A stretch of DNA of 64,000 nt from Platycnemis pennipes. Its lineage: Eukaryota; Arthropoda; Insecta; Odonata; Platycnemididae. Shown here in pieces: positions 1 through 13,740 of this stretch (the stretch's first letter is position 1; the number at the start of each line of letters is the position of its first letter). The notes below the pieces were generated by a model that did not search any database, had not been told where the DNA came from, and saw only the letters and a list, made by a program, of their open reading frames with translations. The position numbers and the translations under genes were made by a program. The stretch covers positions 8,376,494-8,440,493 of the forward strand of contig OW121853.1 in assembly GCA_933228895.1 (NCBI GenBank), written 5' to 3'.

Positions 1-2430
1 CTCATTTCTACCACTGGTATTCCACTAAATTTAATTTAATCGCCACTTCACAGTTTTTTGAACTCATTTTAATGAACACTTAATACTAAAAAAAAAATTT
101 AAAAAGAGAGGCGTTTTTTAAAAAATAAATTTGTTTCCAATAAATTAATTTCTACCATTGTTTTTCCATTAAAATTAACTTTTAGGCTCTTCGCAGTACT
201 TTCCAAATAATTTCAAGCAAAACATAATACCTAGACAAAAAGTGAGATTTTGGGCGTTACCTTAAACCTTACTTCTTCTTAATAAATTTTTTTTATACCA
301 CTATTATTCCACTAATATTAACTTCGTCACCTCTAGGCAGTACTTTTCACCTCATTTTATGCAAAACATAAGCGCAAAATACAAAATTCAGATAGAGAGG
401 CTTATTCTCAAAAATTATATCTGGCTGATAAATTCATTTGTAGCACTGTTATTTAAATAATATTTATCTTTACGCCTCTTCAAAATACTTTTCACCTTAT
501 TTCATGCTCTACTTGGTAGCAAGACTAAAAAAATCAGATAGAGAGGCGTTTTATCAAAAGTTACTTCCTGCTAAATAATTCATTTCTACAACTGTTATTC
601 CACTAAATTTAATTTTTTCGCCACATCGCAGTTTTTGTAACCTCATTTTATGCAACACTTAAGTGCAAAAAAAATTTCGAAGGAGTAGCGTTTTTTAGAA
701 AGTTATTTTGTTTCTAATAAATTGATTTCTACCATTGTTTTTCCATTAAAATTAACTTTTTCGCCTCTTCGCAGTACTTTCTAATTAATTTTATGCAAAA
801 CATAATATCCAGACAAAAAGTAAAGATTTTGGGCGTTTTCTTAAACCTTATTTCTTCTTAATAAATTTTTTTTATACCACTATTATTCCACTAATATTAA
901 CTTCGTCACCTCTAGGCAATACTTTTCACCTTATTTTATGCAACACATAAGAGCAAAATAAAAAAATTCAGATAGATAGGTGTTTTCTCTAATGTAATTT
1001 CGCCTAATAAATGTATTTCTACCACTCTTATTCCACTAAAAATAACTTTTTCGCATCTTTGCAGTACGTTTGACTTCATTTTATGCAAAACATAATAGCC
1101 AAACAAATTAACATATAGAGAGGTGTTTTCTAAAAATTTTTTTCTTTTTACAAATTTATATCTATCACTGTTATTGTAATAAAATTACTTTTTTCCCCTC
1201 TTCACATTACTTTTCACCATATTTTACGCAAAACTTAATATAAAAACCTAAAATTCCAAATGAGGCGTTTTCTCAAAATTTATTTCTTCCTAAAAAATTT
1301 AATTAAAAAAAATTTCGTCACCTCTTCGCACTACTTTTCACCTCATTTTATGCTAAATTTAATAGCGAAATAAAAACTACAGACAAAGAGGCGTTTTCTC
1401 TAATGTAATTTGGCCTAATAAATGTATTTCTACCGCTGTTATTCCACTAAAAATAATTTTCTCGCATCTTTGCAGTACGTTTGACTTCATTTTATGCAAA
1501 ACATATAAGCGAAACAAATTTACAGATAGAGAGGCGTTTTCTCAATATTATTTTATATTTAAAAATTCATATTTATCACTTATTCTAATAAAATTAATTT
1601 TTTCCCCATATCGCAGCAATTTTCACCATATTTTACGCAACACTAAATATTAAATCCTTAAAATCAGATCAGACGTTTTCTCGAAAGTTATTTTTTCCTA
1701 AAAAATTCATTTCTTTACTGTTATTACGCTAAAATTAGCTCTTACGCCTCTTTTTAAATGTAAATTGTATCTCATTTTATGCAAAACTTATAGCAAATCA
1801 ATAAATTCAGATAATGGTGCTTTTCCCTAAAAGTTATTTTTTGCTAAAAAATTTCATTTGTAGCACTGTTATTCCAATAATATTTATCTTTATGCCTCTT
1901 CAAAGCAACTTTTACCTTTTTTAATGCAAAACTGAATAGCAAAATAATAAATTCAGATGAAGAGGTGTTTTCTCAGAGATTATATCTTTCTAATAAACTC
2001 CTTTGTATCACTGTTATTAAAAAATATTTACTCTTGTGCCTCTTAAAAATAATTTTCATCTCATTTTCTGCAAATGATAATAGGAAAAAAATTCAAATAG
2101 AGAGGCGTTTTATCAAAAGTTATTTCCTCTAAATAAATTCATTTCTACCACTGTTTATTCCTGTAATGTTAATTTTTTCGCCTCTTTGCAGTACTTTTAA
2201 CCATATTTTGCGCAACGCTTAATATTAAAACATAAAATTCAGAATGAGGAGTTTTGTCAAAAGTTATTTCTTCCTAAAAAATTCATTTCCTCATTGTTAT
2301 TCCAAATATAGGCTCTTTCGCCTCTTCTCAAATGTAAATTGAACCTCATTTTATGCAAAACGTAATAGCAACTCAATAAATTCAGATAGAAAGGCGTTTT
2401 CTCAAAAGTTATTTCTTCCTGATAAATACA
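1..2430 (+). repeat. Higher-order repeat segment, copy 1
   Basis: This segment is repeated at a constant offset of 3,900 bp (3,901-6,330) with scattered substitutions. Its first ~1.3 kb recurs again at 16,091 and 25,867. The same order of distinguishable monomer variants in each copy shows multi-monomer duplication rather than independent monomer amplification. Boundaries were judged by eye. Confidence 0.75.
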
Positions 2431-3900
2431 TTTCTGCCACGGTTTTTCCTCTAAAATTTATTTTTTCTCCTCTTTGCAGTGCAAAACTGAAAATTTAGAA
2501 TGAGGCGTTTTCTCAAAATTTATTTCTTCCTAAAAAATTTCGTCACCTCTTCGCTGTACTTTTCACCTCATTTTATGCTAAATTTTATAGCGAAATAAAA
2601 ACTACAGACAAAGAGGCGTTTTCTCTAATGTAATTTGGCCTAATAAATGTATTTCTACCGCTGTTATTCCACTAAAAATAATTTTCTCGCATCTTTGCAG
2701 TACGTTTGACTTCATTTTATGCAAAACATATAAGCGAAACAAATTTACAGATAGACAGGCGTTTTCTCAATATTATTTTATATTTAAAAATTCATATTTA
2801 TCACTTATTCTAATAAAATTAATTTTTTCCCCATATCGCAGCAAGTTTCACCATATTTTACGCAACATTTAATATTAAATCCTTAAATTCAGAATCAGGC
2901 GTTTTCTCGAAAGTTATTTCTTCCTAAAAAATTCATTTGTTCACTGTTATTCCGCTGAAATTAGCTCTTACGCCTCTTTTTAAATGTAAATTGTATCTCA
3001 TATTATGCAAAACTTATAGCAAATCAATAAATTCAAATAATGATGCGTTTTCCTAAAAGTTATTTTTTGCTAAAAAATTTCATTTGTAGCACTGATATTC
3101 CAATAATATTTATCTTTATGCCTCTTCAAAGTAATTTTTACCTCTTTTAATGGAAAACTGAATAGCAAATCCAATGGTTATCAACACACCCAATAGTTAT
3201 TCCAATAATATTTAGAGTTTTGCCTCTTAAAAATACTTTTTACTTCATTTTAAGCAAAACATAAAAGCAAAACAAAAAATTCAGTAAGGCGTTTTCTCAA
3301 AAGATATTTCTTCCTGATAAATACATTTCTGCCACTGTTTTTCCACTAAAATTTATTTTTTCTCCTCTTTGCAGTACTTTTCACAATATTTAATGCAAAA
3401 CGTGAGAGTAAAATAAAAAATTCAGATAGAGAGGCGTTTTCTCAAATGTAATTGCGCATAATAAATTTAAATCTACCATTGTTATTCCACTAAAAATAAA
3501 TTTTTCGCATCTTTGCAGTTATTTTTACCACATTTTACGCAAAACTACATGTTAAATTTGAAAATTTAGAATGAGGCGTTTTCTCAAAAGTTATTTCTTC
3601 CTAAAAAATTGATTTCTTCACTGTTAATCTACTAAAATTAGCTCTTACGCCTCTTCTCAAATGTAAATTGTACCTCATTTTATGCATAACTTATAGCAAA
3701 TCAATAAATTCTGATAAAGATGTATTCTCCTAAAAATTATATCTAGCTAAAAATTGATTTGTTGCACTGTTATTCCAATAATATTTATTTTTACGCCTCT
3801 TCAAAGTACTTTTCACCATATTTTATGCTTAACTTAATAGCAAACAAAAAAAATCAGATAGAGAGGCGTTTTATCAAAAGTAACTTACTGCTAAATAACT

Positions 3901-6330
3901 CATTTCTACCACTGGTATTCCACTAAATTCAATTTTATCGCCACTTCACAGTTTTTTAAACTCATTTTAATCAACACTTAATTCTAAAAAAAAAAAAATT
4001 TAAAAAGAGAGGCGTTTTTTAAAAAATAAAATTGTTTCCAATAAATTAATTCCTACCATTGTTTTTCCATTAAAATTAACTTTTTCGGCTCTTCGCAGTA
4101 CTTTCCAAATAATTTCAAGCAAAACATAATACCTAGACAAAAAGTGAGATTTTGGGCGTTTCCTTAAACCTTACTTCTTCTTAATAAATTTTTTTTATAC
4201 CACTATTATTCCACTAATATTAACTTCGTCACCTCTAGGCAGTACTTTTCACCTCATTTTATGCAAAACATAAGCGCAAAATACAAAATTCAGATAGAGA
4301 GGCTTATTCTCAAAAATTATATCTGGCTGATAAATTCATTTGTAGCACTGTTATTTAAATAATATTTATCTTTATGCCTCTTCAAAATACTTTTCACCTT
4401 ATTTCATGCTCTACTAGGTAGCAAGACAAAAAAAATCAGATAGAGAGGCGTTTTATCAAAAGTCACTTCCTGCTAAACAATTCATTTCTACAACTGTTAT
4501 TCCACTAAATTTAATTTTTTCGCCACTTCGCAGTTTTTTAACCTCATTTTATGCAACACTTAAGTGCAAAAAAAATTTCGAAGGAGAAGCGTTTTTTAGA
4601 AAGTTATTTTGTTTCTAATAAATTGATTTCTACCATTGTTTTTCCATTAAAATTAACTTTTTCGCCTCTTCGCAGTACTTTCTAATTAATTTTATGCAAA
4701 ACATAATATCCAGACAAAAAGTAAAGCTTTTGGGCGTTTTCTTAAACCTTATTTCTTCTTAATAAATTTTTTTATGCCACTATTATTCCACTAATATTAA
4801 CTTCGTCACCTCTAGGCAGTACTTTTCACCTTATTTTACGCAAAACATAAGAGCAAAATAAAAAAATTCAGATAGATAGGTGTTTTATCTAATGTAATTT
4901 CGCCTAATAAATGTATCTCTACCACTCTTATTCCACTAAAAATAACTTTTTCGCATCTTTGCAGTACGTTTGACTTCATTTTATGCAAAACATAATAGCC
5001 AAACAAATTAACCGATAGAGAGATGTTTTCTAAAAATTTGTTTATTTTTACAAATTTATATCTATCACTGTTTTTGTAATAAAATTACTTTTTTCCCCTC
5101 TTCGCAGTACTTTTCAGCATATTTTACGCAAAACTTAATATAAAAACCTAAAATTCAGAATGAGGCGTTTTCTCAAAATTTATTTCTTCCTAAAAAATTT
5201 AATTTAAAAAAATTTAAAACCTCTTCGCACTACTTTTCACCTCATTTTATGCTAAATTTAATAGCGAAATAAAAACTACAGACAAAGAGGCGTTTTCTCT
5301 AATGTAAATTGGCCTAATAAATGTATTTCTACCGCTGTTATTCCACTAAAAATAATTTTCTCGCATCTTTGCAGTACGTTTGACTTCATTTTATGCAAAA
5401 CATATAAGCGAAACAAATTTACAGATAGAGAGGCGTTTTCTCAATATTATTTTGTATTTAAAAATTCATATTTATCACTTATTCTAATAAAATTAATTTT
5501 TTCCCCTTATCGCAGCAATTTTCACCATATTTTACGCAACACTAAATATTAAATCCTTAAATTCAGAATCAGACGTTTTCTCGAAAGTTATTTCTTCCTA
5601 AAAAATTCATTTCTTTACTGTTATTACGCTAAAATTAGCTCTTACGCCTCTTTTTAAATGTAAATAGTATCTTATTTTATGCAAAACTTATAGCAAATCA
5701 ATAAATTCAAATAATGACGCGTTTTCCTAAAATTAATTTTTTGCTAAAAAATTTTATTTTTAGCACTGTTATTCCAATAATATTTATTTTTATGCCTCTT
5801 TAAAGTAAGTTATACCTTTTTTAATGCAAAACTTTATAGCAAAACAATAAATTCAGAATAAAAGACATTTTCTTAAAAATTATATCTTGCTAATAATCTC
5901 CTTTGTATCACTGTTATTCAAATAATATTTACTCTTATGCATCTTCAAAATACTTTTCACCTTATTATCTGCAAATGATAATAGGAAAAAAAAATTGAAA
6001 TAGAGAGGCGTTTTATCGAAAGTTATTTCCTCTAAATAAATTCATTTCTTCCACTGTTTATTCCCTTAATGTTAATTTTTTCGCCTCTTTGCATTACTTT
6101 TATCCATATTTTGCGCAATGCTTAATAATAAAACCTAAAATTCTGAATGAGGAGTTTTGTCAAAAGTTATTTCTTCCAAAAAAATTCATTTCCTCATTGT
6201 TATTCCAAATATAGGCTCTTTCGCCTCTTGTCAAATGTAAATTGAACTTCATTTTATGCAAAACGTAATAGTAACTCAATAAATGCAGATAGAAAGGCGT
6301 TTTCTCAAAAGTTATTTCTTCCTAATAAAT
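3901..6330 (+). repeat. Higher-order repeat segment, copy 2
   Basis: Second copy of the segment starting at 1. The diagnostic start is the monomer variant CACTGGTATTCCACTAAATT followed by a run of A before AGAGAGGCG. Similarity to copy 1 continues to about 6,330, then the order of monomer variants changes. Confidence 0.75.
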
Positions 6331-8740
6331 TCATTTGTATACGACTGTTTTGCCAATAAGAGTTATTTTTTTGCCTCTTAAAATACTTTTCACCTCATTT
6401 GATGCAAAACTTTATAGCAAAACTTCCTAATAAAATCATTTGTACCACTGGCTTGCCAATCATATTTAAAGTTTGGCCTATTAAAAATACTTTTCACCTC
6501 AATTTATGCAAAACATTATTGCAAAAATAAAATTCAGTAAGGCGTTTTCTATAACGTTATTTCTTCCTAAAAATGTATATCTACTATTGTTATTCCGCTA
6601 AAATTAATTTTTTTGCCTCTTCTCAGTATATTTTATCTCATTTTATGTAAAACCTAATAGAAAAAATTTTTTAATGAGAGGCGTTTTATAAAATGTTACT
6701 TTATTTCTAATAAATTCATTTCTACCAAGGTATTTGCACTAAAAATAACTCTTATGCCACTTCTCAGTATATTTAAACTCATTTTATTGAAAACTTAATA
6801 GCAAAACCAATAGTTATCAACACACTCATTAGCTTTTCTAATAATATTTAGTGTTTTGTCTCTTAAAAATACTTTTCACTTCATTTTAAGCAAAACTTGA
6901 ATGAAAAACAAAAAATTCAGTAAGGCTTTTTCTCAAAAGTTATTTCTTCCTATTAATACATTTCTACCACTGTTTTTCCGATAAAATAAATTTTTTCGCC
7001 TCTTTTCTGTACTTTTCACCATTTTTTACGCAAAACTAGATGTTAAATTTGAAAATTTAGAATGAGGCGTTATCTCAAAAGTTATTTCTTCCTAAAGAAT
7101 TCATTTCTACCACTGGTATTCCACTAAATTTAATTTTTTCGCCACTTCGCAGTTTTTTTAACCTCATTTTATGAAACACTTAATTGCAAAAACAATTTAG
7201 AAGGAGAAGCGTTTTTTAGAAAGTTATTTTGTTTCTAATAAATTGATTTCTACCATTGTTTTTCCATTAAAATTAACTTTTTCGCCTCTTCGCAGTACTT
7301 CGCAGTAGTTAGCCAAACAAATTAACATATAGAGAGGTGTTTTCTGAAAATATTTTTCTTTTTACAAATTTATATCTATCACTGTTATTCTAATAAAAAT
7401 AATTTTTTCCCCTCTTCGCAGTATTTTTCACCATATTTTACGCAACACTTAATATAAAAACCTAAAATTCAGAATGAGGCGTTTTCTCGAAAGTTATTTC
7501 TTTCTAAAAAATTCATTTCTGCACTGCTATGCAAAACGTGATAGCAAAACCATGAATTCAGATAGAAAGGCGTTTTCTCAAAAGTTATATCACCCTAATA
7601 AATTCATTTGTACCACTTTTTTGCCAATAATATTTAGTGTTTGGCCTCTTAAAAATACTTTTTACTTCATTTTAAGCAAAACATAAAAGCAAAACAAAAA
7701 ATTCAGTAAGGCGTTTTCTCAAAAGATATTTCTTCCTGATAAATACATTTCTGCCACTGCTTTTCCACTAAAATTTATCTTTTCTCCTCTTTGCAGTACT
7801 TTTCACAACATTTAATGCAAAACGTGAGAGCAAAATAAAAAATTCAGATAGAGAGGCGTTTTCTCAAATGTAATTTCGCCTAATAAATTTAAATCTACCA
7901 CTGTTATTCCACTAAAAATAAAATTTTCGCATCTTTGCAGTACGTTTTACCACATTTTACGCAAAACTAGATGTTAAATTTGAAAATTTAGAATAAGGCG
8001 TTTTCTCAAAAGTAATTTCTTACTAAAAAATTGATTTCTTCACTGTTAATCTATTAAAATTAGCTCTTACGCTTCTTCTCAAATATAAATTGTACCTCAT
8101 TTTATGCAAAACTTATAGAATATCAATAAATTCTGATAAAGATGTATTCTCCTAAAAATTATATCTAGCTAAAAATTGATTTGTTGCACTGTTATTCCAA
8201 TAATATTTATTTTTACGCCTCTTCAAAGTACTTTTCACCCTATTTTATGCTTAACTTAATAGCAAAACAAAAAAATCAGATAGAGAGGCGTTTCATCAAA
8301 AGTTACTTCCTGCTTAATAATTCATTTCTACCACTTTTATTCAACTAAATTTAATTTTTTCGCCTCTTCGCAGTTTTTTTAACCTCATTTTATGCAACAC
8401 ATAATACCAAAATAAATATTTAAAAAGAGAGGCGTTTTTTAAAAAGTTATTTTGTTTCTAATAAATTCATATCTACCATTGTTTTTCCATTAAAATTATT
8501 TTTTTCGGCACTTCGCAGTACTTTTCAAATAATTTCAAGCAAAAAATAATACCTAGACAAAAAGTGAGATTTTGGGCGTTTCCTTAAACCTTACTTCTTC
8601 TTAATAAATTTATTTTATACCACTATTATTCCACTAAAATAAACTTTATCACATCTTCGCAGTACTTTTTACCTAATTTAATGCATAACGTAAGAGAAAA
8701 ATAAAAAATTCAGATAGAGAGGCTTATTCTCAAAAATTAT
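4860..8740 (+). repeat. ~3.9-kb higher-order segment, paired with 18,855
   Basis: This block matches 18,855-22,755 at an offset of about 13,997 bp. It includes an atypical shortened monomer near 7,510-7,560 that is present in both copies. A 70-codon chance frame at 7,474 and its partner at 21,471 differ at one residue, so the two copies are very similar, which suggests recent duplication or ongoing homogenisation. Confidence 0.8.
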
Positions 8741-9180
8741 ATCTAGCTAAAAATTGATTTGTTGCACTGTTATTCCAATAATATTTATCTTTACGCCTCT
8801 TCAAAGTACTTTTCACCTTATTTCATGCTCTACTTAGTAGCAAGACAAAAAAATCAGTTAGAGAGGCGTTTTATCAAAAGTTACTTCCTGCGAAATAATT
8901 CATTTCTACCACTGTTATTCCACTAAATTTAATTTTTTCGCCACTTCGCAGTTTTTTTTACCTCATTTTATGCAACACTTAATTGCAAAAATAATTTCGA
9001 AGGAGAAGCGTTTTTTAAAAAGTTATTTTGTTTCTAATAAATTGATTTCTACCATTTTTTTTACATTAAAATTAACTTTTTCGCCTCTTCGCAGTATTTT
9101 CTAATTAATTTTATGCAAAACATAATATCCAGACAAAAAGTAAAGATTTTGGGCGTTTTATAAACCTGATTTCTTCTTAA

Positions 9181-12100
9181 TAAATTATACGACTCTTCAA
9201 AGTACTTTTCACCTTATTTTATGCAAAACTTAATAGCAAATCAAAAAATTCAGATAATAAGGCGTTTTCACAAAATTAGGAGGCTTTTCTAAAAAATAAT
9301 ATCTTGCTAAAAAATTCATTTGCAGCACTATTATTCCAATAATATTTTTCTTTACGCCTCTTCAAAATACTTTTCACCTTATTTTATGCTTAACTTAATA
9401 GCAAAACAAAAAAAAATCAGATAGAGAGGCGTTTTATCAAAAGTTACTTCCGGCTTAATAATTCATCTCTACCACTGTTATTCCACTAAAAATAATTTTT
9501 TCGCCTCTTTGCATTACTTTTACCCATATTTTACGAAGCACTTAATATAAAAACCTAAAATTCAGAATTTGGCGTTTTCTCAAAAGTTATTTCTTCCAAA
9601 AAAAAATCATTTTCATACTGTTGTTACGCTAAAATTAGCTCTTTCGCTTCTACTCAAATGTAAATCGTACCTCAATTTATGCAAAACTTATAGCAAATCA
9701 ATAAATTCACATAAAGATGCGTTTCCTAAAAGTTATATCTTGCTAAAAAATACATTTGCTGCACTGTTATTCCAATAATATTTATCTTTACGCATCTAAA
9801 AGATAACTTTCACCTCATTTTATGCAAAACGTGATAGTAAAACAATAAATTCAGATAGAAAGGCGTTTTCTCAAAAGTTATTTCTTCCTAATAAAATCAT
9901 TTGTACCACTGGTTTGTCAATCATATTTAAAGTTTGGCCCATTAAAAATACTTTTCACCTCAATTTATGCAAAACTTTATTGCAAAAATAAAATTCAGTA
10001 AGGCGTTTTCTATAACGTTATTTCTTCCTAAAAATGTATATCTACTATTGTTATTCCGCTAAAATTAATTTTTTTGCCTCTTCTCAGTATATTTTATCTC
10101 ATTTTATGTAAAACCTAATAGAAAAAATTTTTTAATGAGAGGCGTTTTATAAAATGTTACTTTATTTCTAATAAATTCATTTCTACCAATGTATTTGCAC
10201 TAAAAATAACTCTTATGCCTCTTCTCAGTATATTTAAACTCATTTTATTGAAAACTTAATAGCAAATCCAATAGTTATCAACACACTCATTAGCTTTTCT
10301 AATAATATTTAGTGTTTTGTCTCTTAAAAATACTTTTCACTTCATTTTAAGCAAAACTTGAATGAAAAACTAAAAATTCAGTAAGGCTTTTTCTCAAAAG
10401 TTATTTCTTCCTGTTAATACATTTCTGCCACTATTTTTCCACTAAAATTAATTTTTTTGCCTCTTTGCAGTTTTTTTAACCTCATTTTATGCAACACTTA
10501 ATTGCAAAAAAAATTTAGAAGGAGAAGCGTTTTTTAGAAAGTTATTTTGTTTCTAATAAATTGATTTCTACCATTGTTTTTCCATTAAAATTAACTTTTT
10601 CGCCTCTTCGCAGTACTTTCTAATTAATTTTATGCAAAACATAATATCCAGACAAAAAGTAAAGATTTTGGGAGTTTTCTTAAACCTTATTTCTTCTTAA
10701 TAAATTATACGACTCTTCAAAGTACTTTTCACCTTATTTTATGCAAAACTTAATAGCAAATCAAAAAATTCAGATAATAAGGCGTTTTCACAAAATTAGG
10801 AGGCTTTTCTAAAAAATAATATCTTGCTAAAAAATTCATTTGCAGCACTATTATTCCAATAATATTTTTCTTTACGCCTCTTCAAAATACTTTTTACCTT
10901 ATTTTATGCTTAACTTAATAGCAAAACAAAAAAAATCAGATAGAGAGGCGTTTCATCAAAAGTTACTTCCGGCTTAATAATTCATCTCTACCACTGTTAT
11001 TCCACTAAAAATAATTTTTTCGCCTCTTTGCAGTACTTTTACCCATATTTTACGAAGCACTTAATATAAAAACCTAAAATTCAGAATTTGGCGTTTTCTC
11101 AAAAGTTATTTCTTCCAAAAAAAAATCATTTTCATACTGTTGTTACGCTAAAATTAGCTCTTTCGCTTCTACTCAAATGTAAATCGTACCTCAATTTATG
11201 CAAAACTTATAGCAAATCAATAAATTCACATAAAGATGCGTTTTCCTAAAAGTTATATCTTGCTAAAAAATACATTTGCTGCACTGTTATTCCAATAATA
11301 TTTATCTTTACGCATCTAAAAGATAACTTTCACCTCATTTTATGCAAAACGTGATAGTAAAACAATAAATTCAGATAGAAAGGCGTTTTCTCAAAAGTTA
11401 TTTCTTCCTAATAAAATCATTTGTACCACTGGTTTGTCAATCATATTTAAAGTTTGGCCCATTATAAATACTTTTCACCTCAATTTATGCAAAACTTTAT
11501 TGCAAAAATAAAATTCAGTAAGGCGTTTTCTATAACGTTATTTCTTCCTAAAAATGTATATCTACTATTGTTATTCCGCTAAAATTAATTTTTTTGCCTC
11601 TTCTCAGTATATTTTATCTCATTTTATGTAAAACCTAATAGAAAAAAATTTTTAATGAGAGGCGTTTTATAAAATGTTACTTTATTTCTAATAAATTCAT
11701 TTCTACCAATGCATTTGCACTAAAAATAACTCTTATGCCTCTTCTCAGTATATTTAAACTCATTTTATTGAAAACTTAATAGCAAATCCAATAGTTATCA
11801 ACACACTCATTAGCTTTTCTAATAATATTTAGTGTTTTGTCTCTTAAAAATACTTTTCACTTCATTTTAAGCAAAACTTGAATGAAAAACTAAAAATTCA
11901 GTAAGGCTTTTTCTCAAAAGTTATTTCTTCCTGTTAATACATTTCTGCCACTGTTTTTCCACTAAAATTAATTTTTTTGCCTCTTTGCAGTTTTTTTAAC
12001 CTCATTTTATGAAACACTTAATTGCAAAAAAAATTTAGAAGGAGAAGCGTTTTTTAGAAAGTTATTTTGTTTCTAATAAATTGATTTCTACCATTGTTTT

Positions 12101-13740
12101 TCCATTAAAATTAACTTTTTCGCCTCTTCGCAGTACTTTCTAATTAATTTTATGCAAAACATAATATCCAGACAAAAAGTAAAGATTTTGGGCGTTTTCT
12201 AAAACCTTATTTCTTCTTAATAAATTATACGACTCTTCAAAGTACATTTCACCTTATTTTATGCAAAACTTAATAGCAAATCAAAAAATTCAGATAATAA
12301 GGCGTTTTCACAAAATTAGGAGGCTTTTCTAAAAAATAATATCTTGCTAAAAAATTCATTTGCAGCACTATTATTCCAATAATATTTTTCTTTACGCCTC
12401 TTCAAAATACTTTTCACCTTATTTTATGCTTAACTTAATAGCAAAACAAAAAAAATCAGAGAGGCGTTTTATCAAAAGTTACTTCCGGCTTAATAATTCA
12501 TCTCTACCACTGTTATTCCACTAAAAATAATTTTTTCGCCTCTTTGCAGTACTTTTACCCATATTTTACGAAGCACTTAATATAAAAACCTAAAATTCAG
12601 AATTTGGCGTTTTCTCAAAAGTTATTTCTTCCAAAAAAAATCATTTCTTTACTATTGTTACGCTAAAATTAGCTCTTTCGCTTCTACTCAAATGTAAATC
12701 GTACCTCAATTTATGCAAAACTTATAGCAAATCAATAAATTCACATAAAGATGCGTTTTCCTAAAAGTTATATCTTGCTAAAAAATACATTTGCTGCACT
12801 GTTATGGCAATAATATTTATCTTTACGCATCTAAAAGATAACTTTCACCTCATTTTATGCAAAACGTGATAGTAAAACAATAAATTCAGATAGAAAGGCG
12901 TTTTCTCAAAAGTTATTTCTTCCTAATAAAATCATTTGTACCAATGGTTTGTCAATCATATTTAAAGTTTGGCCCATTAAAAATACTTTTCACCTCAATT
13001 TATGCAAAACTTTATTGCAAAAATAAAATTCAGTAAGGCGTTTTCTATAACGTTATTTCTTCCTAAAAATGTATATCTACTATTGTTATTCCGCTAAAAT
13101 TAATTTTTTGCCTCTTCTCAGTATATTTTATCTCATTTTATGTAAAACCTAATAGAAAAAATTTTTTAATGAGAGGCGTTTTATAAAATGTTACTTTATT
13201 TCTAATAAATTCATTTCTACCAATGTATTTGCACTAAAAATAACTCTTATGCCTCTTCTCAGTATATTTAAACTCATTTTATTGAAAACTTAATAGCAAA
13301 TCCAATAGTTATCAACACACTCATTAGCTTTTCTAATAATATTTAGTGTTTTGTCTCTTAAAAATACTTTTCACTTCATTTTAAGCAAAACTTGAATGAA
13401 AAACTAAAAATTCAGTAAGGCTTTTTCTCAAAAGTTATTTCTTCCTGTTAATACATTTCTGCCACTGTTTTTCCACTAAAATTAATTTTTTTGCCTCTTT
13501 GCAGTTTTTTTAACCTCATTTTATGAAACACTTAATTGCAAAAAAAATTTAGAAGGAGAAGCGTTTTTTAAAAAGTTATTTTGTTTCTAATAAATTGATT
13601 TCTACCATTGTTTTTCCATTAAAATTAACTTTTTCGCCTCTTCGCAGTACTTTCTAATTAATTTTATGCAAAACATAATATCCAGACAAAAAGTAAAGAT
13701 TTTGGGCGTTTTCTAAAACCTTATTTCTTCTTAATAAATT
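9181..13740 (+). repeat. 1,520-bp higher-order repeat, three tandem copies
   Basis: The anchor TAAATTATACGACTCTTCAA begins at 9,181, 10,701 and 12,221, giving two exact 1,520-bp intervals. Each unit holds about ten and a half basic monomers in the same order of variants, including a truncated one at AAAATTAGGAGGCTTTTC. The third copy ends near 13,740, where the anchor is replaced by the variant seen elsewhere. Differences between copies are single bases or few-base indels, so this is the youngest large-scale amplification in block A. Confidence 0.9.

Noticed and set aside
7474..7686. 70-codon frame conserved at 21,471-21,683
   Set aside because: Both copies lie in duplicated satellite; the peptide is a translation of monomer landmarks (e.g. 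the AF/EFSQKLY stretch) and appears in fragments all over the array.
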